From: Cryptomeria japonica | Lineage: Eukaryota > Streptophyta > Pinopsida > Cupressales > Cupressaceae | Direction of reading: 5' to 3' | Assembly: GCF_030272615.1 (NCBI RefSeq) | Contig: NC_081414.1 | Coordinates: 527,041,137 to 527,105,136 of the forward strand | DNA: 64,000 nucleotides | Part shown: piece by piece, positions 36,756 through 48,814 of the stretch | Numbering within the stretch: position 1 is the stretch's first letter | How the letters are laid out: each line of letters begins with the position of its first letter | Made by a program: the position numbers and the translations under genes | The notes under the pieces: model-generated | What the model was told of the DNA's origin: nothing | The model's input: only the letters and a program-made list of their open reading frames with translations | Database searches by the model: none

Positions 36756-36775
36756 GTGGTGTCAGGGCTTGGCAT
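36756..36775 (+). other. Primer-binding site of the gag-only element
   Basis: GTGGTGTCAGGGCTTGG follows the LTR directly and resembles TGGTATCAGAGC, the complement of the initiator Met-tRNA 3' end, with two changes. Confidence 0.7.
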
Positions 36776-36797
36776 CCTGCCAGCCTGAGGGTGATTA

Positions 36798-38061
36798 ATG
36801 AGTGATAGAGATCAGTGTTATCAGCAACAAGAAAAGAGGAAGGAGGCTGCCATGGGTGATAGGGAAGAGGCAAATCTTCAAGAATTCATTAGGGAGATCA
36901 AAGAGTTCTAGATCAGCATGAGGGATACCATGATGGAGACGGTTCAACTTTTAAGAGGAATGATCTAGCAACTGAGTACGGGAAGACCTATACAAATGGA
37001 GTTGAAGGGAGCAGTTTTAGTGGTGAGAAATCTTCAGCTGGTTGTGAGAAAGCTTTAGCAAATGCGAACACTTTTAGGGCCACATTCTTGGGAAAAGGAG
37101 CAGCAAGCAGCGAGGAAGAGCAACCTGACCAGGGAAGTGAGATGACGAGGCTTCATGATGAATACAATGCCTTCAAGTGTTGCCATATGCAAGGATATGA
37201 CCTTCATTGAATTTTATGAAATGAAGACAAGGAATGGGCATAGGAGTAGAAGATATGAAGAGAGGAAATACATTCAGCTTTGTTTGGGAAAAATCAGCAC
37301 TCCTACTTTTGATGGAGCTGGTAGTTCCTCAACAAGGGCTTGGTTATAGAAACATTTTTCCTTGAATCCAATGTTTGAAGAAGAGGCTATCAAATTTGTC
37401 ACTTTGCACCTTGAAGGAGTGGATCATGAATGGTGGTATCTTGGCATGGTAACTCATGGGCATTACTCAATCACCACCTTGGAAGACTTCAGCCAAAGAT
37501 TGATAGAAAGGTTTGATAGGAGGGATCTAGAAATTCATTTTAGAGAGTTAGCACAGCTGAAGCAAGGGTAAGGTGGAAGACTATGTAGCAAAATTTTAGA
37601 GGCTTGCGGTGATGATTTTTGATGTGTAAGAGAGAAGGCTTATAGTCATCTTCGTGGAAGGTCTAGCTGAACCCCTTAAATGTTTAGTAAGGGCATTTGA
37701 TCCAAGCTCATTGCAAGAAACCATCAAAAGAGCTGTAAATTTTGAAGATTCTGTGGCCAAGGATAGATCTAATTCCAAGCAAGCATCTCCGAATCAACCA
37801 AAGAAACATTTTCAGAAGAGCACGCTACCTCTCAAAGAATTACCTCCTAAGACAAAACAGGTAGAGTCGTCTAAAAACGAATTGTGAAGGAAAAAGCTAT
37901 GCTTCACATGTAGAGAACCGTGGCAACCAGGACATAGGTGTTTGGGAAAAGGACAAATACACTATATAGAGGTAGTCTCCGATGAGGATACAAATGATGC
38001 AACATGGGAAGGTGTGGAAATCATTGGGCAACGGAATTTGAAGTTGCTTGAGGACAAATGA
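36798..38061 (+). pseudogene. gag: Ty3/gypsy gag with zinc knuckle, decayed
   Basis: The gag polyprotein forms the element's particle and binds its RNA. The capsid-like region has FDGAGSSSTRAWL, SLNPMFEEEAIKFVTLHLEG, HEWWYLGMV, DFSQRLIERFDRRD and HFRELAQLKQG. A segment with FVEGLAEPLKCLVRAFDPSS follows, then a zinc knuckle CFTCREPWQPGHRC. At least eight stops and a frameshift near 37565 interrupt it. The frame ends at TGA 38059-38061, next to the purine-rich GGGATGGGCAG before the right LTR. The motif order is that of chromovirus gags. Confidence 0.88.
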
Positions 38062-38079
38062 CATCTGGGATGGGCAGAC

Positions 38080-38850
38080 CATAATGTCCCCTATTAGGAA
38101 CTGGGTCAGCTCTTTATTGAGTTTTTCAACTAGATAAATAAATAATAAATAAAATATTAATAAATGTAATTATTTAATAATTTTTAATAAAGTCTCTTAG
38201 GTCGACTTTGTTATGCTTGAAACAGTTATTTGCTTGGGGTGGTTATTCTCCTGAGGCTGACTTTGGAATTCTCAGGTATTTATACGGTTCGTGGTTGGAG
38301 TGGAAGGCATCAGTTATTTTGAAATCAAACGCATGTGTTTGCTTTTCTAAGACAAACCTTAGAAGGTAGTTTTCAGTAGGACATCGCCCCTGCTCATGAA
38401 GTCATGCTCAGCTGGATGCCATTCATACCTAGGGCACACCTCATCTATCTGGCGGTGATTTGTGCAGAGCTTACTTTGCTGGATGTCTGCCAACATCAGA
38501 AAAGTCACTTGAGGTTCATAATAGGAGGGCCGGCCTTTAACAAAAGAAGTCAATATAAGGGGCGCACTTGAAGAACATACCCATGGTATTTATATGTTTT
38601 ATTATCCTTTATAAAGAGCATATTATTTGTATTAGTTTTATATCAGAAAATTTGAAGTTCATTGCTGTTAGCATGGGGTTTTGTAGCCTCTACTGAGTAT
38701 TACTGAGTTCACCTTTGACAGTGTAGTAAGCTATCTAATTTAAGAAGGATAATTTGTTGTCTTACTATCTGTGTATGAGTTCTTTGTTGTTATCTGGATA
38801 TTCCAAATTGTGCATACAAATCTGAAGGAAAACTTATTGAGGATATTTCA
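38080..38850 (+). repeat. 3' LTR of the gag-only element
   Basis: Starts CATAATGTCCCCTATTAGG (first bases mutated from TGTGATG) and ends GAGGATATTTCA, then TAGGG. It is about 771 bp, slightly shorter than the left LTR through small deletions. Confidence 0.85.
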
Positions 38851-38855
38851 TAGGG

Positions 38856-40047
38856 GATGGGGGGATGTGTTATTGGGATGGATTTTTTTGGGGGCATTTT
38901 TTAGGGGCATTTTTTAGGGGATGACAATGGATGACTATTAAAAAATAGGATTTTTTAAAGAATATAAGGCATTCATCATATGTAATGCTCCCTTTTCGGA
39001 TGTTCCCAATTCTTGTGTTAAAACAATATTATCTATTCAAATATGATAATGATTTTATCGAATATTAAGCATTTATGATAATATTCAGATCAATAAATCA
39101 TAGCACAATACTCAAAATTAATCAAATCGTGAATTCTCTAGAAATACTTACAAATCTGCTGAATCAGAGGTTTTTGCCCCTAACTCAATAGTTACAATAC
39201 TTCATCCTTAGCTTGCCAAGGAGCATGAAAGAGCTTTTGTCCTTCCAACTCTTCTTAGCTCACCTTGGAGGGTTTTTGTCATCCTTGACTATGATTTGGG
39301 TTTTTGTCCAAATTCGGTAAGAGCATGAAAGGTTTTCGTGCTCTTCAGTCTGAGCCATTGATTCTTCACCTAGTTCTTGGATGTTCATGGAATTTAGGGG
39401 TGGGAATTTTTTGGGCTAAGATTTATCCTTTATCTCCATTTGACTATTGCAATTTCTTGACCCATTTCCATTTTTTCTCTAGGGTTGGGACTTTGAGGCA
39501 TTCTTTTGTTTGATGATTTTTGCATCTACATGTTTGGAAAAATTTCTTAACATCTTCTATTTCCAATTTTTTCCTCCAAGTTCTCTAGTTGGATTCTAAT
39601 AGTATATTTTTTGAAATATATACAAATTCTTGCATAAGCCTGTGAATCACTCTTTAGAGTCTCTCATCGAAGCAATAATGTTGTCATATATTATTGCCAA
39701 TTTCTTTTTTTATCTTTGGGTCCTAGTATTCTTCAAGGAGGTTATCTAACCTAATGCAGGCTGGGCTTTCCATTTTCACTTGAATAAGATGATCAAAGTT
39801 TACGCCAAACTTCATATGATTTTGCACTTTTTCACTCATTGTTGCAGACTAAATTTTTTTTTTCTTGTTTTGAACATCAGTAGCTAGTAAACATACTAAA
39901 CGATAAGTTTGGAGAAGGTAAAAAGCATGATTGCATTCAGACACAAACTGAAAATGCAGTTGATAATAATGCCTATGGTGATTATGCATCAAATTTGTTG
40001 AAGCCAATATACAGGTGGCAATTCAAACCCAATGAGCCCTTGCTTTC
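38856..40047. other. Unassigned AT-rich stretch
   Basis: No domain was recognised. A short G-rich run with GGGGGCATTTTTTAGGGG repeats lies near 38890-38920. Small ORFs carry no motifs. Confidence 0.45.
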
Positions 40048-40052
40048 AGTTT

Positions 40053-40485
40053 TGTGAGAATTTGCCAAGATCTAGAGTCAATGGAAAGCACAAGAATGAG
40101 AGAGAAATAATATGACAAGAATAAACTGTATTTCTATCAATATGCAAAATACCCAACTAACCGAGTTGATTGAATTGAATTGAATTACATACAATGTAAT
40201 GTGCTTGCTTATAAAGCCATGGCTATAGGAGCACACAAGCATGACATGTGGCTCAATGAGATACAAGGGTAGGTAGGAGAAATAATAAAATATTCCACAA
40301 GAGGTGGATCACCCATCGAAAGTGGAATGTGACACAAGATAACACCGCGAAAGGTGGAATTTCTCCTACAAGCAACTTCCCTATGTGCACACTTCCCTAA
40401 GTGTCTCATATGCAAACTACAATGAATGCATTATCCCAAGTCAACTTAAGTAAAGCGTAATTATGGGGTATAATTTACACCAGCA
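40053..40485 (-). repeat. 3' LTR of the minus-strand element
   Basis: Direct copy of 42192-42624 in the same orientation, including TGACATGTGG and the tripled GAATT run near 40166. On the minus strand it is preceded by the polypurine tract AAGGGGGGA. Confidence 0.92.
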
Positions 40486-41168
40486 TCCCCCCTTAAGTGC
40501 AACTTAGGGGAATGTAGACTCAAACTAACAATGCAAGATGGGTCTTGGCTACTAGGCCATGTTAGGTACCCATGTACAAATGCAATGCAATCTCTCACAA
40601 ATGGAGAAAGAGAGAAAAACCCAATGTTGAATCTCCTGCAAAGATGGTCCAATGATGTTGACCAAAAGTCCTCCCCATTAGGAAGAAATAAAGCCAATGT
40701 TGCACTGAGAATGTCAAAGTGTGACAAAACCAGGTACTAATGTTGATGAAGAATGATTGATGAATCACTCACCGCAACAAAAATGAAGATCAGGCATGGA
40801 GACAACCTGCTTTGAGCATCAATTGGATACTCATCAATGGTAGATTGGTACAATCAAAGTCTCACTGGAGCCATGCACAAATGTGTACAATGTAAGTCTC
40901 AACTGGAGCCATGCACCAAGTCTCACAAGAAATTTCCTAACCTATGATGTACAAGAGGATTACATCAAATATGTCATCAATGACAAAGTACAAAGAGATG
41001 TGGCATTTTTTTTAAGTGTGTTACAACATAGCTCATGCAAGAGTATACAACATGACATAGTGCAAATCTAGAAACATGAAGATGATGCCACCAAAGAAGT
41101 CCTGTAGAAGACTGCAGATGAATATGCCTTCGATTGGAATGATGCCAAGAGATATGAAGGAGCAAACT

Positions 41169-41530
41169 GACCCCCCCACCCCCCCCCCCTTGCTGCTGGT
41201 TGGAGAACACTGCAAGATAGGTACAATAGACAAGAAAAAAATGTGTTCCCAATTTTGCTTATTCCATGACATTTTGTTTTTAAAAAGATTTAAAAAATCC
41301 CATTTAAAACATTTATTAAAAAAGACATTTTGTTTTTAAAAACTAATAAAGAAATAATTGAATATTTTTGATTTTTTGAAAAAAAAAACTCTATTAACAT
41401 AATAAAGAAAAAAAAACATTTTTTAAAAAAATTTTTCATTTAAAAAAAAAAAAAAAGTTCATTTTAAAAAATATTAGTTTTTTTATTTAAAATTTTTATT
41501 TAAAAACAAAAAAAAAAACTTAAAAAAAGG
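41169..41530. repeat. Poly-C and A/T homopolymer-rich stretch
   Basis: A C-run of about 20 with two breaks at 41169-41191 is followed by some 250 bases of A-runs and T-runs (41285-41525). Directly visible, inside the non-coding LTR element. Confidence 0.85.
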
Positions 41531-42191
41531 GGCCCTCAGAGGTACATTGCGCAGGTGGTACCCTGCGATACCACTGCGTAGAGGCCTGCGCAGTTACTCC
41601 TGTGTAGGGTACTGTAAGGTACCAAATATTTTTATAAAAAATTCGATTAAAAAACAGTAAAATGCTCCACCAATTTAAATTTTGTTTTTTTTTAAATGAA
41701 AAAAATAAATTAATATATTTTTCTATTTAAAAGTTAAAAAAGTACCTTACTACAGACTATACCGCCGTCCGTATGGCTAAAGGGGGAGAATTTGTTTTAA
41801 GCTCTGGGTGAGGGTGGCCAATTTTGATGAAATGACAATCGATTGTGGGGTACTTGGGCCTTTTGAGTGCGATGGCGATGTCGGATTTGACCCAAAGTGC
41901 TCCAAAATTGCAGATCACTTGTGGGGCAAGTCACCACCCTCCACCTTCAAATGGCTCTAGATTTGGCTTTGGATGTTGGATTTGGACGAAACAAAAGGCG
42001 ATTCTGATTTTTTTGATCCTCCTCAATCCAATGGTGACCTTAGATTTGACCCAAGAAGCTCTAATAATAATCTGCAATTGAAAGCTCCAAAATACAAGAC
42101 CCCAAATTGCATCAAATTTCTCTCAATTGGCAAACCAATGGCACTCTAATGGCTTTGATACCATGTGAGAATTCTCAAAGCTCTGATACCA

Positions 42192-42624
42192 TGTGAGAAT
42201 TTGCCAAGATCTAGAGTCAATGGAAAGCACAAGAATGAGAGAGAAATAATATGACAAGAATAAACTGTATTCCTATCAATATGCAAAATACCCAACTAAC
42301 TGAGTTGATTGAATTGAATTGAATTACATACTGTAAATGAGCCTGTTTATAAAGCCAAGGCGATAGGAGCACACAAGCATGACATGTGGCCCAATGGGAA
42401 ACAAGGGTAGGCAAGAGAAATAATAAAATATTCCACAAGAGGTGGATCACCCATCGAAGGTGGAATGTGACAACAAGATAACACCACTAAAGGTGGAATT
42501 TCTCCTACAAGCAACTTCCTTGTGTGCACACTTCCCTAAGTGTCTTATATGCAAACTGCAATGAATCCATTATCCTAAGTCAACTTAAGTAAAGTGTAAT
42601 TATGAGGTATAATTTACACCACCA
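42192..42624 (-). repeat. 5' LTR of the minus-strand element
   Basis: Direct copy of 40053-40485. On the minus strand it is followed immediately by the primer site TGGTATCAGAGC. Confidence 0.92.
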
Positions 42625-42629
42625 AGTTT

Positions 42630-43510
42630 GTCAATATTCAGATTGACAAACATTTTTTGTGCCCTTATGGATGGTTTTCTAGTCCATGTTTTATACCTCT
42701 TGTATTGTACTATTGCTTACTAGTTTCCTATATTGACGTGCCTATAAATATTTGCACATGGATTAGGTCAAGCATGAGTGACTGTTATATTATTGTATTG
42801 TGAATGGTTGTGTTAATATAGTGAATGTTGTATTGTTGGGGATTTTCCTCAAGGGTTTCCTAGGGTAAAATCTCTTGTTATATTGTGAGCATACCATTAT
42901 TTGTTTCTACCAAATTTAAGATTTTGTTATCATTGCTTCGCCTATATAGGTTTATCAATCTTTTTCTTTTCAATTGGTATTAGAGCTTGGGTCCAGTTGG
43001 GCATCTTGGTTGTATGAAAAACCTTTCCTTGAGTGGGAACTTTGTGTATGAAGGGAAATGGGGAACATGTCAAGGATGAATTTTAAACAAATTTAATGAC
43101 CAGAGCTTTGAGTTATGGAAGCTTAAGATGGTAGATCATGTGGACAGGAACTAGTTGGTTGTGTGAGAAAAGAAGCGCTTAGGTATGATGGTAGAACAAT
43201 GGAGAAAATTGATAGAAAGGCAAAGAGTTCTATAAAGTTATGACTTCCAAATTTAGTGCTGTCGAATGTCTCAAGAAAATCCAACACTAAAGTAATATGA
43301 AATAAGTTAGGGTCTTTGTATCTAACAAAGGCCCTAGAAAACAAACATTTTCTTTGAAAGAAATTGTATTCTCTTAGTATGAATGATGGCAACTTTGATA
43401 GAGCATCTGAATGTTTTTAATATTGTGGTAACTCAATTAGCTCTAATTGATGTTCAAATGGATGAAGATCGGGGATTTCTTTTGGATCTTTTGTTGGCGA
43501 TTTTGATGTA
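42630..43510 (+). pseudogene. gag: Copia-type 5' LTR remnant, primer site and gag relic
   Basis: An LTR-like stretch with a TATA box (GCCTATAAATATT near 42750) ends before TTGGTATTAGAGCTTGGG (42976), an initiator Met-tRNA primer site with one change. The gag relic follows in several frames: DQSFELWKLKMVDHV, a later segment resembling the 'LW..L...Y' region, and LIEHLNVFNIVVTQLALIDVQM with DEDRGFLLDLL. These are the landmarks of copia gag (UBN2 type). Stops and shifts are numerous. The minus-strand LTR element at 40053-42624 sits in or beside its 5' LTR. Confidence 0.65.
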
Positions 43511-44090
43511 GCTATCATCATGCTATTCTATGTTATGTTTTCTTTCTTGCCACCTCCAGTTTTTATTGAAAAAGGTTTTTACTTCTTTTTTTAGAGAAAG
43601 GCCGTCCCTCATTTTTGTGGAAGGTTTGTGTCAAACCTTAGTGCCTTGCATTGCAAAATGCAAACCAGGGAAAGGCAATGCTGTGGTCATGTGTAAAAAC
43701 ATCACCAAATCAAAATGTTCCAACTTTAATTTGCTGTTCTTACTACATTTCATTCATGGATGAAATATTTTTATGTCCAATTTCTATATATTTGTATTGA
43801 TATTTTTTTTAACAACTCTATTAGGTGATTTTTACTAGTAACTTTTAAGTGTTATTGGGGGAATAAGATGAGAGACATAATGGGGCTTCTCTACAATGGC
43901 TGTGGAAATACATATTCATCATATATTTAACGACATCAAAATCAAAATGTTTTCACTTTTAATTTTCTTTTCTTTATTCATTTCATGACAGGATAAAACA
44001 TGCTTTATGTTCATCTCAAACTTCTATACATTTATATTGAATGTTTGGGTACAAATTCCATTAGAGGACTCTCTACCAGTAACTTGCAAG
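43511..44090. other. Unassigned AT-rich stretch
   Basis: Nothing recognised beyond the decayed gag to the left and the tandem duplication to the right. Confidence 0.45.
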
Positions 44091-44365
44091 TGGTATGAAT
44101 ATGCTAAAGAACATGAAGGCTCTACCCTACAATGTCTGTGGAATTATTTACTTACCATATATTTAATAACATTTCAACATATTAGTCCCATGGAAATCTT
44201 CATGAGGTTAATGGGTTTTCCTTCCAATGGTATGAATATGCTAAAGAACATGAAGGCTCTACCCTACAATGTCTGTGGAATTATTTACTTACCATATATT
44301 TAATAACATTTCAACATACTAGTCCCATGGAAATCTTCATGAGGTTAATGGGTTTTCCTTCCAAT
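44091..44365. repeat. Tandem duplication, 137-bp unit, two copies
   Basis: TGGTATGAATATGCTAAAGAA starts both copies, at 44091 and 44228. The two units differ by one base that I can see (AACATATTAG versus AACATACTAG), so the duplication is recent. Confidence 0.92.
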
Positions 44366-44429
44366 GCCTACATGGAGCTCCAAAGTCTGCATGTTATTCC
44401 ATCTTTGGCACTATATGGAAACTATGATC

Positions 44430-47400
44430 TGTAATGTGCGTCAAGAATACCCTAGAGAAACTAACCAACTAACTAGAAAATAGGGATAATTTAAAAAAAA
44501 AAAGAAGATATATTACAATGCATAAATCTCGAAGTAGACACACATTATCTAAACATGATCTCATAAACATAAATGCACAAGTGGCATTAACTTACATCAT
44601 TTAGATTTACATTCCACAGGGTATCTCAACTTCATCACTTAACACTACCCTAAGATATGTACATTATCAAATAACTTTAACACATGATTTTCCCTTAATT
44701 AACCTAACATTCATTCCATCTCAAAACATAGAAAAGTAGCCATTAACCACACCATTACTTAAACCATGAACTATGACCCATCTAACACTTCTAATACAAT
44801 AAGTTCATTTTAATGCACCAAAACCAAATGTTCCTACCCAATAATTCCAACAACTAGGTAATCCATACAAGGATGATCAATACAAGTATACATTATTTGC
44901 TTCAACAAGGAAATCAAGACTCTATCTACATGAATAATTATCCAAATTACATAATGCAAGATATATCTCAAACATAGAGAATAGATCATAACTGCTCCAA
45001 GAATCCATAGCACAAGAACTGAAGAGATAAAGAATCCTCAATCACGCGCACGAACATCCAACGAATAAAATCCCAATGGAAGAAGACATCAAACTACCCG
45101 ACTATGTGGAACCAAAAGGGTCCACCCCCTGTGCTTCGGAGAATGACATAAGGTCCCACACACACTCTAAACGTAGGTTGACACCTAATCTCCATGGAAA
45201 CATAAAACAATAGACTAACTCACAACTAGATCAACATCATAAGACATATACATAATGACAAACAAGGCTTATCCATAAAGCACGAACTCACTAGAGGCCA
45301 CCATCAAAACACAAAGGCTAAGGTAGTAGGACACATGTAGGGAAGCGTGTCAGCACATGCTATCAACAAGGGTTTCCATGGTAGTCTCTGGACCCCATCG
45401 CCCATCAACAAGGGTTTCCTTGGCAGTCTGTCTCTAGACCCTGATGCCCGAGTGATACCCATGTGGAACCGACTCAACCTTTCGTGAAGACAAGGGAGTA
45501 CAATCATGCCAACAAAGCCTTCCCAAACTCATCTTGAGCCTGTACTAGCACCCTAGGCCATGAGTGGGGCTCCATAAATCGTCTTGCTTAATTTGAAAAC
45601 TATCCAACCCCTAATTAATTTATTAAGATTATCACTTGGTTACAAAAAACTTCCAATGAGATTCTCCGGCAGCCACTTGGGGGCCCCGACACCCACTTGG
45701 AAGCCACTCCCCCTATCATGTTCCTATACCTAGGGGTATAAACATGAATATAAAGAACTTCAAGAAAATCTCATAATACTTCTCAACAAAGGTTCCATAT
45801 CAAATCTGAACCGTAATTACATCTGAATCCATAATGCCATATTCCAATGGCCTCATACAATAATCCAATCATAGAATCAATAATTTAAATAACATGATAC
45901 ATCCAAAATTGTATTCCAACAATACACAGCAAGATATAACAATCCCTCTCAAAGCCAATATACAACATATATCAAAATCCTCAAACCAAATAGATCAAAA
46001 ACTAGAAACCATCACAGGGAGTCACAAAAATCCCGAAATCAAGCCTTTGGTACGACACAATCCGACACAGACTAAGAAAATCAACTGAGAAAGTTAAAAC
46101 AATAGAACAGCGCCTTCACAGGCTTAACTGGCGCATTTACACATTATATTGGCGCTTTTACCAAGTCTTTTAGCGCTTCTGTGACTCAAAACAATGCATT
46201 TAAAACATACAATGGTGCATACAGAACATGCTATGGCACAAATACCACTCAGAACGACGGTTCTGTTAACCAGTTTAGCGCATACAACAGGCAGTTTGGC
46301 ACATTTATAATCAGAATGGCGCATACGACCAAATAAATAGCGCATACATACACCTGAATGGCGCATATGAAAGAGAGAATGAAAAATGACTTAGATGCAA
46401 AGTAAATTTAATTGACTAAGTCCAGAAAAGACTCAAAATCAAAATGCGACTCCAAAAAGGAACGAGAAAAAGCTTGAATAGCCTTATACATAATCCATCA
46501 ATAAAAAACAGAAGCTATAATTCACAAATGCCAATCCCAAAGACCAATCCGGCAGAATAGAGCCCAAAACTCAAAAATTCCAGCAAACCAACGTACTAAA
46601 AAAATAAATGCAGGAACTCAAAAAGAGTATTCAAACACAATACAGCCTCATGGAAAATGAAAATAAGATCTTCCCATCCAATTAACAGATCCAAAGAAGA
46701 GAAATACAGAGTTTCTAGACTATCCAATAAACATTCATACACATACAACATTATTCTTTTCCTTTCACAAGCACAGTGCAGACAATCTTTTCCTTTAAAC
46801 AAAAATGCATAAACAAAATCAGATCAGAACCACCGACTTGGAAATTGAAGAATGGACAATGAAAATTTGAAGAAGAAAATGCACAACCAATCTGAAATGC
46901 CAAAGATCCGCAATCCGACCAACTCCCCCACGCATACACAACAACAATAAAAGTTCAAAATCAACTCCAATCCTCAGACCACACAAAAATTATTTTCGAA
47001 TCCAAGATCCAAAATTGAAGAAAAATTCCACTAGCCAAAAAACTTCACGGCAAAATCATATTCTTCCATATTTTCAGAATTACCAGAGTCATACCTCATC
47101 ACACCCAAAAATCAAAATAATCAAAATAATAATAATATTACCAACCCTTTACGAAAATTGAGAGAAAATAAATTAAATAATATTATTCTCCAAATACAAC
47201 TCCCAAAGACCAATAGTAAGAAAGGGTAAGTAAGTAAACAATTAAACAAATAGACAAAAGGTTAAACAACAAAATAAACCAATAAATAAATAATCAAATA
47301 ATCAAATGCACAAATAGCATAAATGTTCAACTAAATATAATCCCACAAAAATAAACATTAATTTATTATAAACTCCAATAAATAAATAAATATATATATA

Positions 47401-47731
47401 TAAATATCAATTAATCAATTAATTAATAACCACAATTTGTAAAATCATCCCAACATGAAATTAAATAAAATACCACATAACACCTATCAAGGCAACTCTA
47501 GCCAAACACTAAAACTTACAAGACACCAACTAAGCGTAGAGTGTGATAAGACCTCATGTCACCTTCGATCAACTTGCCATTGGGATTAGAGACATGCTCA
47601 GACCTGTGAATCCAGGTGAAGTAGATGTCTAGTACTTGCATCTTGCATAACACCAACATCTATACAACAACAGGTACATTTGCATATAACATAAAATAAT
47701 CAAACATGTGAAAGAGAATCGTGACATCACA
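44430..47731 (-). other. Possible large LTR or LTR-like repeat, minus strand
   Basis: The segment is bounded by TGTAATGTGCG on the left and CGTGACATCACA on the right. These resemble the TG...CA ends with (A/G)ATGTC cores seen on other LTRs in this window. Flanking bases do not form a clear duplication, so the call is tentative. Inside are no gag or pol signals. It holds a short repeat (ATCAACAAGGGTTTCC twice, 45362-45422), the motif array at 46110-46370, and AT-rich runs to 47460. Confidence 0.3.
46110..46370 (-). repeat. Second ATGCGCTA-type array, minus strand
   Basis: On the minus strand an octamer near ATGCGC(C/T)A recurs about ten times in 260 bases at 20-27-base spacing (for example TATGCGCCATTC and TATGCGCTAAAC). 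The same motif forms the array in the antisense gene's intron at 7590-8060. The spacers are unrelated between the two arrays. Confidence 0.75.
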
Positions 47732-48107
47732 CCTTGCTCATAAATGAGTGGTATAATGTTGTCTTTTTCACATCCACAACAATAACACAATCATGGCAAC
47801 ATAGCATCATCGACAACATCACCATATCTAATATAAGCATGAAGTAGGGTTAGCACATAGCACAACATCATCATAAATAGCTATAAACCACAACATGCAT
47901 ATAATGAGTGCACATAATTAACCAAACATATGTCCCATCATCATAATAGTCCTGAGTATATCAATATCCACATAAAATCATAATGTATCTACTGTCAATA
48001 TGCAATGCCTAACATCAAACTAAAATTATTTGAATATAAATAAAGCCATAAGTATCTATCAAGAGTATCACAAAAGAGTGTGACATGGAAGGGCACTACA
48101 TGATCTA

Positions 48108-48373
48108 TCAACATTGAGAAAGGAGTTGAATGAACTTTGGAACGTTAGGGCAAGCCACATCTTTGTGATTTTTCAAGTATATGCTCCCTATGAAAAGAAA
48201 TTGTATTATGATACCATTTCAAATCCATGGTTGTCCTTGAAAAAACCAATATTATTGAAGCTCAATGATTATTGGAAACTGAAGGCATTTACAAAGGATC
48301 ACAATGCTTTTTTGGCAAATCCATGGACCTTGAAACATGACTTGGTAATGGTACTTAAAACAAGCTTCCAACT
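48108..48373 (+). CDS. Unrecognised ORF truncated by element B
   Basis: An open frame of about 88 codons (LNELWNVRASHIFVIFQVYAP... to DLVMVLKTSFQL) runs into the left edge of element B. Joining to the right flank at 55756 gives a stop one codon later, so its natural end may lie just there. FVIFQVYAP loosely recalls a LINE endonuclease strand, but the rest does not fit. Function unknown. Confidence 0.3.
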
Positions 48374-48814
48374 TGTTGTGACCATTTCACACATCGCCCC
48401 ATTGCAAATGGGGACCCCCTCTTTTGCTCGTTTTTCGCCCGCTTTTCGCTTCGCCTTTAGGATTTTGTTAGTCAGTCAGTTGTCTGGATTTAGGGTCAAG
48501 CCTTAGGGTTTTAATTAACGTCTTTTCAAGCCAGAATCCAGTCAATTTTGAGAGTTTTTGAGCTTCTTTCGAAGGATGCAAATTTTGAATGCAATGATTT
48601 CGCCAAATTGGTCTATTTTCAATTGGATTTTTGAATGCAGAGCTTAAATTTGTCTAAGTGTTGATGATGAAATGTGAATTTTTGTCCAATTGACTAATTT
48701 TGACCAAATTTTGACTTTTTTGATTTTTGATCCCGGGCATTGAGAATGATTTGTTTTCGCCTCGTGAATTGATAAAATGTGTAAAATCATGATATTTTGG
48801 CCTGTAGGAGCAAA

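Larger units (their letters stand above)
35941..38850 (+). mobile_element. Complete gag-only LTR retrotransposon (TR-GAG type)
   Basis: Two LTRs (35941-36755 and about 38080-38850) enclose a 1.3-kb interior with a primer-binding site, a decayed gag and nothing else. The whole is flanked by TAGGG (35936-35940 and 38851-38855). The zinc knuckle is followed almost directly by the right LTR, so protease, RT and integrase are missing. The gag is of the chromovirus-like Ty3/gypsy kind. Transposition would have needed a helper element. This is a known class of non-autonomous plant element. Confidence 0.85.
40053..42624 (-). mobile_element. Complete non-coding LTR retrotransposon, minus strand
   Basis: Two LTRs of 433 bp each (42624-42192 and 40485-40053, reading on the minus strand) enclose a 1.7-kb interior. 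AGTTT flanks both sides (40048-40052 and 42625-42629). On the minus strand the LTR begins TG(G/C)TGGTGTAAATTATACC and ends TTCTCACA. The 5' LTR is followed by TGGTATCAGAGC (42191-42180), a perfect initiator Met-tRNA primer site. The 3' LTR is preceded by AAGGGGGGA. The interior has no gag or pol, only A/T-rich and poly-C stretches. The LTRs are very alike, so it is fairly young. It depends on another element's proteins, likely copia or gypsy. Confidence 0.9.

Noticed and set aside
46124-46366. Minus-strand ORF of 80 residues with many Cys and Arg
   Set aside because: Same reason: translation of the second short-motif array.
48108-48373. LINE endonuclease domain
   Set aside because: Only FVIFQVYAP is suggestive. 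The following catalytic GDFN-like motif is absent.
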